64,000 nt of DNA from Variovorax boronicumulans (GTDB lineage Bacteria > Pseudomonadota > Gammaproteobacteria > Burkholderiales > Burkholderiaceae_C), in the NCBI RefSeq assembly GCF_030812215.1, contig NZ_JAUSSG010000004.1:186001-250000 (forward strand), written 5' to 3'. Positions 7,960 to 15,697 of the stretch are shown in pieces. The number at the start of each line of letters is the position of its first letter. The stretch's first letter is position 1. Under the pieces are notes generated by a model. That model searched no databases. It worked only from the letters and a program-made list of their open reading frames with translations, and had not been told where the DNA came from. The position numbers and the translations under genes were made by a program.

Positions 7960-9011
7960 GCACCTTCCCACGCGTTCTGCAGCAGGGCACGAATCGCATC
8001 GCGCTCCAGCGGGCGCGGATTGGGGTACTGGTTCTCGAGCGCATGCGCGCAGGCCAGTTCGAGGTCCGCCTCCTTCATCCCGATGTCGCGCAATGCGACC
8101 GGCGCGCCGTTGTCGCGCGCGAGGTCGAACACGGCTTGCGCCGCGTTGCTTGCACCGAGTGCTTTCGCGATGCGCGCCATGGCTTCGGGCGCCGCTGCGG
8201 CGTTGTAGGCCAGCGCGTGCGGCAGCACGATGGTGTGCGTCTCCGCATGCGGCAGGTTGAAGCTGCCGCCCAGCGTGTGGCACAGCTTGTGGTGCAGCGC
8301 CATGCCGACGTTGCCGAGCACGGTGCCGCAGAGCCAGGCGCCGTAGAGCGCATCGCTGCGCGCGGCCGCATCCTGCGCCGAGGCACGGATCGCGGGCAGC
8401 GCGCGGCCCAGCGCGGCGATGCCCTCTTGCGCCATCAGATCCATGATCGGATTCGCATCAGTGGCATAGAGGCCTTCGGCGGCGTGCGCAATGGCGTTGA
8501 TGCCGCTCGTCACGCTCATGCCGACAGGCAGGCTCATCGAGAGTTCCGGGTCGTAGATCACGGTGCGCGGCAGCACCTTGATGTCCTTGCCGGTCTTCTT
8601 CATGCCGGCTTCGGTGATGCCATAGATCGGCGTCATCTCGGAGCCCGCATAGGTGGTCGGTATCGCGAGGATCGGCAGGCCCGAGTCGAGCGCGATGGCT
8701 TTGCCGAGGCCGGTGGTCGAGCCGCCGCCGATGGCCACGGCGCAGTCGGCGCCCAGGCGCTGGGCCACCTCCCTCGCTTCGCGTGCGGTCTCGATGGGCA
8801 CATGCATCACAGCCCGGTCGAACACGCCTGCCGCATGCGCACCCAGCATGTCGGCGATGCGCTCGGCCTGCGGGCGCTGTTCGGGCGTGGAGAGCACCAG
8901 CGCGCGGCGCGCGCCGAGCGCGTCGATCTCGCGCGCCAGGTGCTGGAGCGACCCCGCGCCGAAGACCACCCGTTGGGGAACGCTGTTGTAGACGAAGGAT
9001 TGGACAGGCAT
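7950..9011 (-). CDS. Maleylacetate reductase
   Basis: A 353-residue iron-type alcohol dehydrogenase family enzyme that reduces maleylacetate to 3-oxoadipate with NAD(P)H. The Rossmann part carries AIGGGSTTGLGKAIA, and PTTYAGSEMTPIYGITE is typical of the maleylacetate reductase branch. The second half is all-helical with histidine-rich segments (NAIAHAAEGLYA, HHKLCHTLGG, PHAETHTIVLPH). Length equals the usual 350-360 residues. The start MPVQSFVYN at 9011 is chosen; the longer in-frame extension runs through an intergenic hairpin. It is the last gene of the leftward gamma-resorcylate operon and would join both the hydroxyquinol and hydroquinone branches to the beta-ketoadipate enzymes at 51-53.5 kb. 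Confidence 0.92.
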   Translation of the reverse strand: MPVQSFVYNSVPQRVVFGAGSLQHLAREIDALGARRALVLSTPEQRPQAERIADMLGAHAAGVFDRAVMHVPIETAREAREVAQRLGADCAVAIGGGSTTGLGKAIALDSGLPILAIPTTYAGSEMTPIYGITEAGMKKTGKDIKVLPRTVIYDPELSMSLPVGMSVTSGINAIAHAAEGLYATDANPIMDLMAQEGIAALGRALPAIRASAQDAAARSDALYGAWLCGTVLGNVGMALHHKLCHTLGGSFNLPHAETHTIVLPHALAYNAAAAPEAMARIAKALGASNAAQAVFDLARDNGAPVALRDIGMKEADLELACAHALENQYPNPRPLERDAIRALLQNAWEGARP

Positions 9012-9074
9012 CGCTCGATCTTTCGTGAAAAGGTGCGGGCGAGTGTCTACCCGCCTCGCGGGCGGTTCAACCAT

Positions 9075-9101
9075 GCGGGTGGAAAGGAGTTTTCCACCCG
9101 C
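9075..9101 (-). terminator. Intra-operon hairpin between doxX and maleylacetate reductase
   Basis: A perfect 11-bp inverted repeat (GCGGGTGGAAA / TTTCCACCCGC) with a 5-base loop lies 8 bases past the DoxX stop codon. There is no downstream U-tract in the leftward direction, so it may be an attenuator or a 3'-end stabiliser that sets a different expression level for the reductase. Confidence 0.55.
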
Positions 9102-9108
9102 TACGGGT

Positions 9109-9531
9109 TCAGGCGCCCGCGGTCTTCCGCCCGCCGCCGGTGGCATTCACGATCAGCAGCAGGAAGCCGCCGGCCATCGCCACGTTCTTGAGGAAGTTGT
9201 TGAGCTGCCCCGTGAACTGCGCCGGATCGGCAGACCAGAACGCATGCGCCGTGAAGGCCGTGGCCAGCGTGAAGAGGGCCAGCGCGCTCGCCACCCATTG
9301 CAGGCGCCAGCCGGCGATCAGCAGCAGGCCGCCGCCGATCTCCAGCGCGATCGTCAGCGGCAGCACCACCTCGCCCATCGGAATGCCGAGCTTGGCGAAA
9401 TAGCCGAGCGTCGCGCCATAGGTCATGAGCTTGCGCACGCCCGCGACCAGGAAGATCGCGGCCATCAGCACGCGGGCGGCCAGGGTCCAGCCGGAGGAAA
9501 GGCTCGTTGTCGTCGTTGTCGTTGCGGTCAT
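9109..9531 (-). CDS. DoxX family membrane protein of the gamma-resorcylate operon
   Basis: A 140-residue DoxX protein with four membrane segments (about residues 16-35, 52-76, 80-100 and 113-133). The ATG overlaps the stop codon of the upstream MFS gene as ATGA (9528-9531), so translation is coupled. DoxX proteins recur in aromatic catabolic operons and may deal with quinones or redox by-products; that role is inferred from association only. It is the second DoxX of the window and is only distantly similar to the one at 4516. Confidence 0.87.
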   Translation of the reverse strand: MTATTTTTTSLSSGWTLAARVLMAAIFLVAGVRKLMTYGATLGYFAKLGIPMGEVVLPLTIALEIGGGLLLIAGWRLQWVASALALFTLATAFTAHAFWSADPAQFTGQLNNFLKNVAMAGGFLLLIVNATGGGRKTAGA

Positions 9532-10928
9532 TTCGTTTCTCCTGGGCGCTCGACGGCGCCTGTGAATTTCAATCGCCCCATGCAGAGCACCATCACGCAA
9601 GACAGCAGCGCCGGCACGGCCGCTGCGATGAAGAGCGCACTGTTCGTCCAGTGCAGCCCGATGAGCCAGCCCGCCAGCACCGGCCCCACGATGGAGCCCG
9701 CGCGGCCGATGCCCAGGCTCCAGCCCATGCCGGTGGCGCGCACCGTCGTCGGATACACGCTCGATGCCAGCGCGATGAGCGCGGGCTGCGCCCCCACCAC
9801 GCAGAAGCCGCTCACCGTCACCACCGCGAGCAGCAGCGCCAACGGCAAGGCCGGCTGGCCGATGACGCCGATGGTCAGCACCGCGATCGCGAAGATCGGC
9901 ACCAGCACGCGGTAGAAGCCGATGCGGTCGATCAGCGGCCCCATCGCCACCGTGCCGACCACGCCGCCCACCTGCAGCAGCGTGCCGACCAGCACCGCGG
10001 TGCCGCCGCTGTAGCCCGCTTCGGTCGCGATGGTGGGCAGCCAGTTCGCGAGGAAGAACAGGTTCAGCAGGTTCATGAAGTTGATGCCCCACAGCAGCAG
10101 CGTGGCCGGGCCGCGCCCTGCGCGAAACAGCTCGGCGACCGGGGCGCCGTCCTGCCTGGCTTCATGCACCACGTAGCGCGTGCCGGGGCCGATGCGCACT
10201 TCGGGCGCGATGCGTTGCAGCCAGCCCTGCACGCGGTCGAGCTTGCGCCCGCGCAGCACCAGGAACTGCATCGACTCGGGCATGTAGCGCCACATCAGCG
10301 CGGCAATGACAAGCGGCACGACGCCGCCGAACGCGAACACCGCCTGCCAGCCGCCGAGTGGAATGAGCATGGCCGATATCAGACCGCCGAGCACCGCGCC
10401 GCCAGTGAAGCCGCACGACACCCACATCATCAGCGTGACGCGGCGGCGCAGCGGGCTGTATTCGCTGGCCAGCGCACTCGCGTTGGCCATGATGCCCCCG
10501 AGGCCGATGCCGGTGATGAAGCGCATCGCGAGCAACTGGTCGAGCGTGCGCGTGAAAGCGGTCGCGAGCATGCACAGCGCGAAGAACACGGTGGCACCCA
10601 GCAGCACGGGCCGGCGGCCGATGCGGTCTGCACAGATGCTGAGCACCAGCGAGCCGATCAGCATGCCGAAGAGCCCAGCGCCGAACACCGGGCCGAGCGC
10701 GGCCTTGTCGATGCCCCAGGCGTGCACGATGGCGGGCGCGACGAAGCCCATCGCCTGTACGTCGAAGCCGTCCATCACCACCGCGCAGCCGACCAGCAGC
10801 AGGATCCATTTCTGGAAGCTGCTGACGGGGTGGCTGTCGATCAGCGCGGGGATGTCAATGGCGGTTGCGGCACCTCCACCACCTGCGCCGCCCGCGCTTG
10901 CTTCGAGCGAATCGGGGAATGCCTTCAC
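9528..10928 (-). CDS. MFS transporter, aromatic acid:H+ symporter (AAHS) type
   Basis: A 466-residue inner-membrane carrier with 12 predicted helices. It shows the AAHS-type helix 1 motif DGFDVQAMGF and the loop 2-3 signature DRIGRRPVLL. By family it would import an aromatic acid with protons; by context gamma-resorcylate (2,6-dihydroxybenzoate) or a similar hydroxybenzoate. The most likely start is GTG at 10928, which overlaps the monooxygenase stop codon as GTGA; the longer extension to 11018 would overlap that gene by about 90 bases. The upstream and downstream overlaps indicate one translationally coupled transcript. Confidence 0.9.
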   Translation of the reverse strand: MKAFPDSLEASAGGAGGGGAATAIDIPALIDSHPVSSFQKWILLLVGCAVVMDGFDVQAMGFVAPAIVHAWGIDKAALGPVFGAGLFGMLIGSLVLSICADRIGRRPVLLGATVFFALCMLATAFTRTLDQLLAMRFITGIGLGGIMANASALASEYSPLRRRVTLMMWVSCGFTGGAVLGGLISAMLIPLGGWQAVFAFGGVVPLVIAALMWRYMPESMQFLVLRGRKLDRVQGWLQRIAPEVRIGPGTRYVVHEARQDGAPVAELFRAGRGPATLLLWGINFMNLLNLFFLANWLPTIATEAGYSGGTAVLVGTLLQVGGVVGTVAMGPLIDRIGFYRVLVPIFAIAVLTIGVIGQPALPLALLLAVVTVSGFCVVGAQPALIALASSVYPTTVRATGMGWSLGIGRAGSIVGPVLAGWLIGLHWTNSALFIAAAVPALLSCVMVLCMGRLKFTGAVERPGETK

Positions 10929-12136
10929 GCCGCCGCCTCGTCGAGGCAGGTGGCGGCCGTCCATCCGTAGAGCCATTCGAGCGCGTCGTAGAAGCGCTCT
11001 TGGGGACGGCCTTTCCACATGCTGTTGCGCACAAGACGCTCGACGCCCTTGGCGTGATAGATGCGGCCCATCTCGCGCGCCGACAGCACCACGCGCGCAG
11101 TGCGTGCGACGCGCGAGCGCTCATACAGCGCGAGCGCACGGGGCCAGTCGCCACCTTCGCGGCGCAGCGCGAGGCCTAGCGTCACCGCGTCCTCGCAGGC
11201 CGTGCAGGCGCCCTGCGCGAGGTACTGCACCATCGGGTGCGCCGCATCGCCCAAGAGCGTCGCGCGGCCGAAGGTCCATTGCTCGATGGGATTGCGGTCG
11301 GCGGTTGAATAGCGCTTCCACGCCTTCGGGATGCGCAGCAGTTGCTGCACCTCTTCGCAGGTCGGACGGAAGTAGCGCTGCACCTCGGCCGGGTCGCCGT
11401 CCATCGAGCCCCACTCCTCGGGCTGGTCGCTGTGGAAAGTGACGGCGATGTTGAACTTGTCGCCGCCCTTGAGGGGGTAATGCACCAGGTGGCAGTTGGG
11501 GCCGACCCAGATGCACGGCGCGGTGAAGCGCAGCGCCTCGGGAAAGTCGGCGGTGTCGATCACCGCGCGGAACACCACATGGCCCGACACGCGGATGCTG
11601 TCGCCCACGTACTGCTGCCGCACCGCCGAGCGCACGCCGTCGCAGCCGATCACGGCCTGGCCCTCGTGCCGGCCGCCTTGCGCGTCGATGAGCGTCACGC
11701 CGTGGTCGTCCTGCTCGATGTGCACGACCTTGGTCGAGGTGAGGAACTCGATGCCGTCGGTCGTCTGCTTCACGCCTTCGAGCAGCGCGCCGTGGATGTC
11801 CGCGCGGTGGATCACCGCATAGGGGTTTCCGAAGCGCGCGCGGAACTTGTCCGAGAGCGAGATGCTCGCCACGCGCTTCGCGTCGATGGCATCGAACATC
11901 ACCATCTCTTCGGTGTAGACCGCCTTGGCGCGCAGGTGCTCGCCCACGCCGAGCGCATCGCAGGCCGCGAAGGCGTTGGGGCTCAGCTGGATGCCCGCGC
12001 CGATCTCGCCGATCTGGCTCGCCTGCTCGATCACCTTCACGCGGTAGCCCTCGCGCACCAGGGCCAGCGCGGCGGCAAGGCCGCCGATGCCGCCACCGGC
12101 CACGAGCACGGGGCGGGTGTCTTTCGCGGCGCTCAT
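10925..12136 (-). CDS. FAD-dependent aromatic monooxygenase (3-hydroxybenzoate 6-hydroxylase family)
   Basis: A 403-residue single-component flavin hydroxylase. It has the FAD dinucleotide-binding fold at residues about 9-38 (VLVAGGGIGGLAAALAL), the DG motif at about 165 (GCDGVRSAVR) and the second FAD motif (GDAAHPMVQYLAQGA) near 300. Sequence style is closest to 3-hydroxybenzoate 6-hydroxylase and salicylate hydroxylase, which would give gentisate or catechol. In this operon, next to gamma-resorcylate decarboxylase and maleylacetate reductase, a resorcinol 4-hydroxylase making hydroxyquinol is more coherent. That substrate is an inference; no gentisate dioxygenase is present in the window. 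It starts one base after the decarboxylase stop codon. Confidence 0.88.
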   Translation of the reverse strand: MSAAKDTRPVLVAGGGIGGLAAALALVREGYRVKVIEQASQIGEIGAGIQLSPNAFAACDALGVGEHLRAKAVYTEEMVMFDAIDAKRVASISLSDKFRARFGNPYAVIHRADIHGALLEGVKQTTDGIEFLTSTKVVHIEQDDHGVTLIDAQGGRHEGQAVIGCDGVRSAVRQQYVGDSIRVSGHVVFRAVIDTADFPEALRFTAPCIWVGPNCHLVHYPLKGGDKFNIAVTFHSDQPEEWGSMDGDPAEVQRYFRPTCEEVQQLLRIPKAWKRYSTADRNPIEQWTFGRATLLGDAAHPMVQYLAQGACTACEDAVTLGLALRREGGDWPRALALYERSRVARTARVVLSAREMGRIYHAKGVERLVRNSMWKGRPQERFYDALEWLYGWTAATCLDEAAA

Positions 12137-12137
12137 G

Positions 12138-13109
12138 TCACTTCAACCCGAAGAGCTTGCGGGCGTTGTCGCGGCCGATCTTCTGGCGATCGTTCTCGCT
12201 GATCTCGCACCTGTCGAACCAGCGGGCCGCGTCCTCGTGCTTCTCGAAGGGATAGTCGACCGAATACATGATGCGGTCCGAGCCCACCTCGAGCATCGTC
12301 GACAGCAGCGTCGGCGTGCGGAAGTTGCCGCTGGTGGTGATGTGCACGTTGCTGCGCAGGTAATCACCGATCTCCTTGTCGCAGGGCATGCCGCGGCGGC
12401 CCTTGCGCAGGATGTGGTCGACGCGCCAGATGTTGAACGGAATGCCTTCGCCGAAGTGCCCGAGGATCATCTGCAGCGCAGGGTGGCGGTCGAACATGCC
12501 GCTGGACATGAGGCGCAGCGCATGGATGGCCGTCTCCATCGCGAAGGCCCAGGTCGGGCCGGTGAGCCAGTGCGCGCCGTCGTAGATCGGTTCGCGGGCC
12601 AGCAGCGGATCGCGCGGGTGCATGTAGAAGGGCTTCTTCAGCGCGGCGGCGGCGGTCCAGAAATCGTTGAAGCGCGCGTCGTCGTAATAAACGACGGTGT
12701 TCTCGTCACCAACCTGCGAGAAGCCGTTGACCAGGAAACCGTGAAAGCCCAGCTGATTCACGCAGCGCTCCAACTCGCGCGCGGCGGCCTCGGGGTCCTG
12801 CATCGGCAGCGCGGCGAATCCGCCGAAGCGTGCAGGGTGGCGCTTGATCTGCTCGGCCAGCACGTCGTTGGCGCGCTGTGCCACTTCGATGGCACGCTTC
12901 GCGTCGGGAATGCCCTGCACCGCCGGCGAATTGAGCGAGAGGATCGAGAACTCGGTGCCCCACTCGTCCATCTGCGCAAGGCGCTGCTGCTCGAAGTCGA
13001 GCAGGTTGCTCTTGAGGCCCTGCCACACCTCGGGGCGAGCGTAGACCTGCGAGTCGGCGATCGTGAGGTCGATCGCGAAATGCTCTTCCAGAGCGATCTT
13101 GTTTTTCAT
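12138..13109 (-). CDS. graF: Gamma-resorcylate (2,6-dihydroxybenzoate) decarboxylase
   Basis: A 323-residue amidohydrolase-fold decarboxylase that non-oxidatively converts 2,6-dihydroxybenzoate to resorcinol. It shows the N-terminal metal motif ALEEHF (Glu8, His10), His164 in MHPRDP, the ILGHFGEG histidine and the C-terminal metal aspartate in YSVDYPFE (Asp285). These match, in spacing and nearly in numbering, the known gamma-resorcylate decarboxylases; the segments LSLNSPAVQGIPD and NGFSQVGD also agree with that group. LigW-type 5-carboxyvanillate decarboxylase is the main alternative. The start MKNKIALEEHF at 13109 gives the expected length. It lies 7 bases after the TctC receptor gene and 1 base before the monooxygenase. 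Confidence 0.88.
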   Translation of the reverse strand: MKNKIALEEHFAIDLTIADSQVYARPEVWQGLKSNLLDFEQQRLAQMDEWGTEFSILSLNSPAVQGIPDAKRAIEVAQRANDVLAEQIKRHPARFGGFAALPMQDPEAAARELERCVNQLGFHGFLVNGFSQVGDENTVVYYDDARFNDFWTAAAALKKPFYMHPRDPLLAREPIYDGAHWLTGPTWAFAMETAIHALRLMSSGMFDRHPALQMILGHFGEGIPFNIWRVDHILRKGRRGMPCDKEIGDYLRSNVHITTSGNFRTPTLLSTMLEVGSDRIMYSVDYPFEKHEDAARWFDRCEISENDRQKIGRDNARKLFGLK

Positions 13110-13116
13110 GGGGCGG

Positions 13117-14106
13117 TTACTCCGGTTTGATGTTGAGTTTGTCCAGCACGTCCTGCCAGGTCTTGCGGTCGTCGGCGATGTAGCGCGCCAGCTGTTCGGG
13201 GGTGCCGGGGCGCGGGTAGGTGCCCAGCTCGCGCGACTTGGCGACCACATCGGGCAGCAGCAGCGCCTCGTTCATGTCCTTGTTGAGCTTGGCGAGCACG
13301 AGCGGGTCGACACCTTTCTTCGCGATCACCGCGAACCAGCCGTGCGCCACCGCGCCGGGCACGGTCTTGCTCGCGAGCGGGAACGACTCCAGCCCCACCT
13401 CGACGCGGTCGCCCATGCTGGCCAGCACGCGCATGCGCCCGCCCTGCACGTTGCCCGCGACCACGTTGTAGGTCTCGACCATCATCTGGGTCTGTCCGCC
13501 GAGCGTGGCTTGCATCGCCTGCGCACCACCGGGGTAGTGCACTTCGAGGAACTGCGCGCCCGATTGCAGGCCGAGCAGTGCCGAGGCCAGATGCGGCGCC
13601 GTGCCGCGGCCGTTGTCCGCCACCTCGATGCCCTGTGGCCTGGCGCGCGCGGCAGCAATGAAATCGGCCAGCGTCTTGTAGGGCGAATTCGCCGGCACGG
13701 CGAGCATGAAGGGCGCCACGGCCGCGAGCGTGACCGGCACGAAGTCGCGGTTGAAGTCGTAGGTCACGCCCTTGATCGTGCTCGGTGCCACGGAAATCGC
13801 CGAGCCCTGCACGAAACCGAAGGTGTAGCCGTCGCTCTGCGCCGCGAGGATCGCGTTCATGCCGATCACGCCGCTGCCGCCGGGCTTGTTGTCGACGATC
13901 ACGCCCTGCCCCCATTTCTCGCCGAGCTTGGCGCCCACGTGGCGGATCAGCACGTCGGGCGCCGACCCCGCGGGGAATGGCACCACGAAGCGCACGGCCT
14001 GCGTCGGCCACTTGGCCGCGGCGCCTTGTGCATGAGCCAGCGGCGCCGCCGAGAGAAGAGAAAGCATCACCGCGATAGCGCCTCTGCGCGTGGGTTCAAG
14101 GTTCAT
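13117..14106 (-). CDS. TctC/Bug-type periplasmic solute receptor (gamma-resorcylate operon)
   Basis: A 329-residue periplasmic binding protein of the tripartite tricarboxylate receptor (Bug) family. A signal peptide ends around residue 26 (SAAPLAHAQ), followed by WPTQAVRFVVPFPAGSAPDVLIR, the pattern that starts the mature domain. No TctA or TctB membrane gene is nearby, as is usual for orphan Bug proteins of Comamonadaceae. Such receptors may act with distant permeases or as ligand sensors. The ATG at 14106 is preferred because GGAG lies six bases before it; another ATG at 14112 abuts the same GGAG too closely. It is the first gene of the operon, facing the MarR regulator. Confidence 0.9.
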   Translation of the reverse strand: MNLEPTRRGAIAVMLSLLSAAPLAHAQGAAAKWPTQAVRFVVPFPAGSAPDVLIRHVGAKLGEKWGQGVIVDNKPGGSGVIGMNAILAAQSDGYTFGFVQGSAISVAPSTIKGVTYDFNRDFVPVTLAAVAPFMLAVPANSPYKTLADFIAAARARPQGIEVADNGRGTAPHLASALLGLQSGAQFLEVHYPGGAQAMQATLGGQTQMMVETYNVVAGNVQGGRMRVLASMGDRVEVGLESFPLASKTVPGAVAHGWFAVIAKKGVDPLVLAKLNKDMNEALLLPDVVAKSRELGTYPRPGTPEQLARYIADDRKTWQDVLDKLNIKPE

Positions 14107-14122
14107 GGTCATCTCCGTTTTG

Positions 14123-14136
14123 CTTGATTATTCAAG
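14123..14136. promoter_or_regulatory. MarR-type operator 1
   Basis: CTTGATTATTCAAG has inverted TTGA/TCAA-type arms and is the exact reverse complement of the element at 14157-14170. It lies on the operon side of the 73-bp divergent intergenic region, where repression of the leftward operon would act. Confidence 0.7.
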
Positions 14137-14156
14137 TAATTGCGGCGGACTATATA

Positions 14157-14170
14157 CTTGAATAATCAAG
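14157..14170. promoter_or_regulatory. MarR-type operator 2
   Basis: CTTGAATAATCAAG, within the longer symmetrical ACTTGAATAATCAAGT at 14156-14171, lies 9 bases before the marR start codon. It sits 34 bases centre to centre from operator 1. Binding here would cover the marR translation start region, so autoregulation is likely. Confidence 0.7.
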
Positions 14171-14179
14171 TACGTCTAG

Positions 14180-14629
14180 ATGAAAACCCTTCCACAAGAT
14201 CACGACCTCGAAAAGGCCATCCCGTTCCTTCTGGCGCGCGCCGGGGCCCGCATGGGCAATGCCTTTGCGAAGGCGCTGAAGCCCTACGGGCTCAGCCTGA
14301 GCGAATGGCGCGTGTGCGCCTCGCTGCAGCACACGCCGCGGCAAACGTTGTCGGAGCTGGCAACGCACGCCTCCACCGATCTGTCGGCGCTGTCGCGCAT
14401 CGTCGACCGGCTGGTGGAACATGAACTGGCGGCGCGCGAGAAATGCGACACCGACAAGCGCGCGGTGCGCATTGCATTGACCGAGCGCGGCCTGGCGCTG
14501 ACCTGCGAGCTGATCCCGCTCGCGCAGCACTACGAAGCGGTGGCGACCTCGGACTTCAGCGCGGCTGAAGTAAAGATGTTGCGCGCGATGCTGCTGCGCC
14601 TGTACGCCAACGCGACGCCGCTCGCCTGA
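14180..14629 (+). CDS. MarR family regulator of the gamma-resorcylate operon
   Basis: A 149-residue MarR protein with the usual winged helix at residues about 45-105 (QTLSELATHASTDLSALSRIVDRLVEHELAAREKCDTDKRAVRIALTERG reads as recognition helix plus wing). It is divergent from the catabolic operon and the two 14-bp operators lie between them, so it is most likely the ligand-responsive repressor of that operon and of itself. The ATG at 14180 has no strong ribosome binding site, suggesting low expression. An aromatic intermediate is the expected inducer. A terminator follows directly. Confidence 0.9.
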   Translation: MKTLPQDHDLEKAIPFLLARAGARMGNAFAKALKPYGLSLSEWRVCASLQHTPRQTLSELATHASTDLSALSRIVDRLVEHELAAREKCDTDKRAVRIALTERGLALTCELIPLAQHYEAVATSDFSAAEVKMLRAMLLRLYANATPLA

Positions 14630-14657
14630 GCGAGCGGGCGTCTTCCTTTTCTTTTTC
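14614..14657 (+). terminator. Rho-independent terminator after marR
   Basis: A long GC stem (GACGCC-GCTCGC against GCGAGCG-GGCGTC, one bulge) with a CTGA loop overlaps the marR stop codon. A pyrimidine tract with several T runs follows. It separates marR from the convergent rtcA. Confidence 0.85.
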
Positions 14658-14659
14658 TA

Positions 14660-15697
14660 TCAGGCCGGCGAGACCTGTACCGTCGAGGCCGCGCGGCTCT
14701 CGGTGATCGCGAAGCGCACCGGCAGGAAGCGCTCGATCACCGCGCAGTTGGTGCGCGTGTGCTCCGTCACCTCGCTGCAGGTGAAGGCGCCAGCCTTCTT
14801 GCCCTGCCACGCCGCGAGCGCCAGCAGCAGCGCCAGCTGGTCGGCCAGGTGCGGGCCGACCGCCGCCTCGCTCTTCTGGAACTCGCGCAGTTCCTTCACC
14901 AGGCCATGCGCCACTTGCTCGGCACTGAGCGCCTTCTCGCCGAAAGCCGTAAACACCTCGGTGACGTGCTCGTAGGCCAGCGTGGCCAGCAGCGCATTGC
15001 CCGGCCCTTCGTTCTGGCGCGCCGTGCCGAAGCGAAGCTGCTCGCCCGACCATCCCATCGCACCACCGAGCGTTTCGAGTTCGCGCGTCGGCACGTGGCG
15101 CGGCAGGCCCGGCGCCAGGCATTCTGCATAGCCCGACTGCAATGCGCCGCGCGCCACCAGGTCGAAGGACTGCAGCGCGCCCGCTGCCGGCACGATGACT
15201 GCTTCAACCTCGCCGCCGCCGGCCGGATAGAAGCCGCAGCGGCGCAGCGTCAGTTGCAGGTCCGCGCCCAGCCGGCGCACCAGCGGTACGAAGGCCCGCT
15301 CCAGGAAATGGAACGGTGGCGCCATCGGGTTGTGCGTGCCGCCGCTCAGGCGCACCGTGCTTTGCGCACCAGCGAGCAGCAGCGGCGGAAGCACGGTCTG
15401 CAACACCAGCATGCAGCTGCCCGCGCTGGCAATCGCGAAGCGGTAATCGCCCGCGCGCACCGGGCCCGGCGTGAAGCGCAGCGACTGCGAGCCGAGCTCC
15501 GCGCCTTCCACCTGTGCACCGCTGATCTCTGCCGCGGCGTTCACGCACGCGAGATGCTGGCGCATCAGGCCGGGCTTGGCGCGGCCCGCGCGGATCTTCT
15601 CGATGGCGAGCGGCTGGCCCGTCACCACCGACAGAGCGAGGCTGGTGCGCAGGATCTGGCCGCCACCCTCGCCTTGGGAACCGTCGAGTTCGATCAT
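14660..15697 (-). CDS. rtcA: RNA 3'-terminal phosphate cyclase RtcA
   Basis: A 345-residue enzyme that converts RNA 3'-phosphate ends to 2',3'-cyclic phosphates using ATP. The signature GSQGEGGGQILRTSLALS opens the protein, and LSGGTHNPMAPPFHFLE and FYPAGGGEV are typical family segments. The C-terminal EHTRTNCAVIERFLP carries the catalytic histidine that forms the RNA-independent adenylate. Full family length (about 340). It is the last gene of the rsr-rtc operon, and its ATG overlaps the preceding stop codon as ATGA (15694-15697). Expression should depend on RtcR and sigma-54 from the promoter at 20641-20656. Confidence 0.97.
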   Translation of the reverse strand: MIELDGSQGEGGGQILRTSLALSVVTGQPLAIEKIRAGRAKPGLMRQHLACVNAAAEISGAQVEGAELGSQSLRFTPGPVRAGDYRFAIASAGSCMLVLQTVLPPLLLAGAQSTVRLSGGTHNPMAPPFHFLERAFVPLVRRLGADLQLTLRRCGFYPAGGGEVEAVIVPAAGALQSFDLVARGALQSGYAECLAPGLPRHVPTRELETLGGAMGWSGEQLRFGTARQNEGPGNALLATLAYEHVTEVFTAFGEKALSAEQVAHGLVKELREFQKSEAAVGPHLADQLALLLALAAWQGKKAGAFTCSEVTEHTRTNCAVIERFLPVRFAITESRAASTVQVSPA

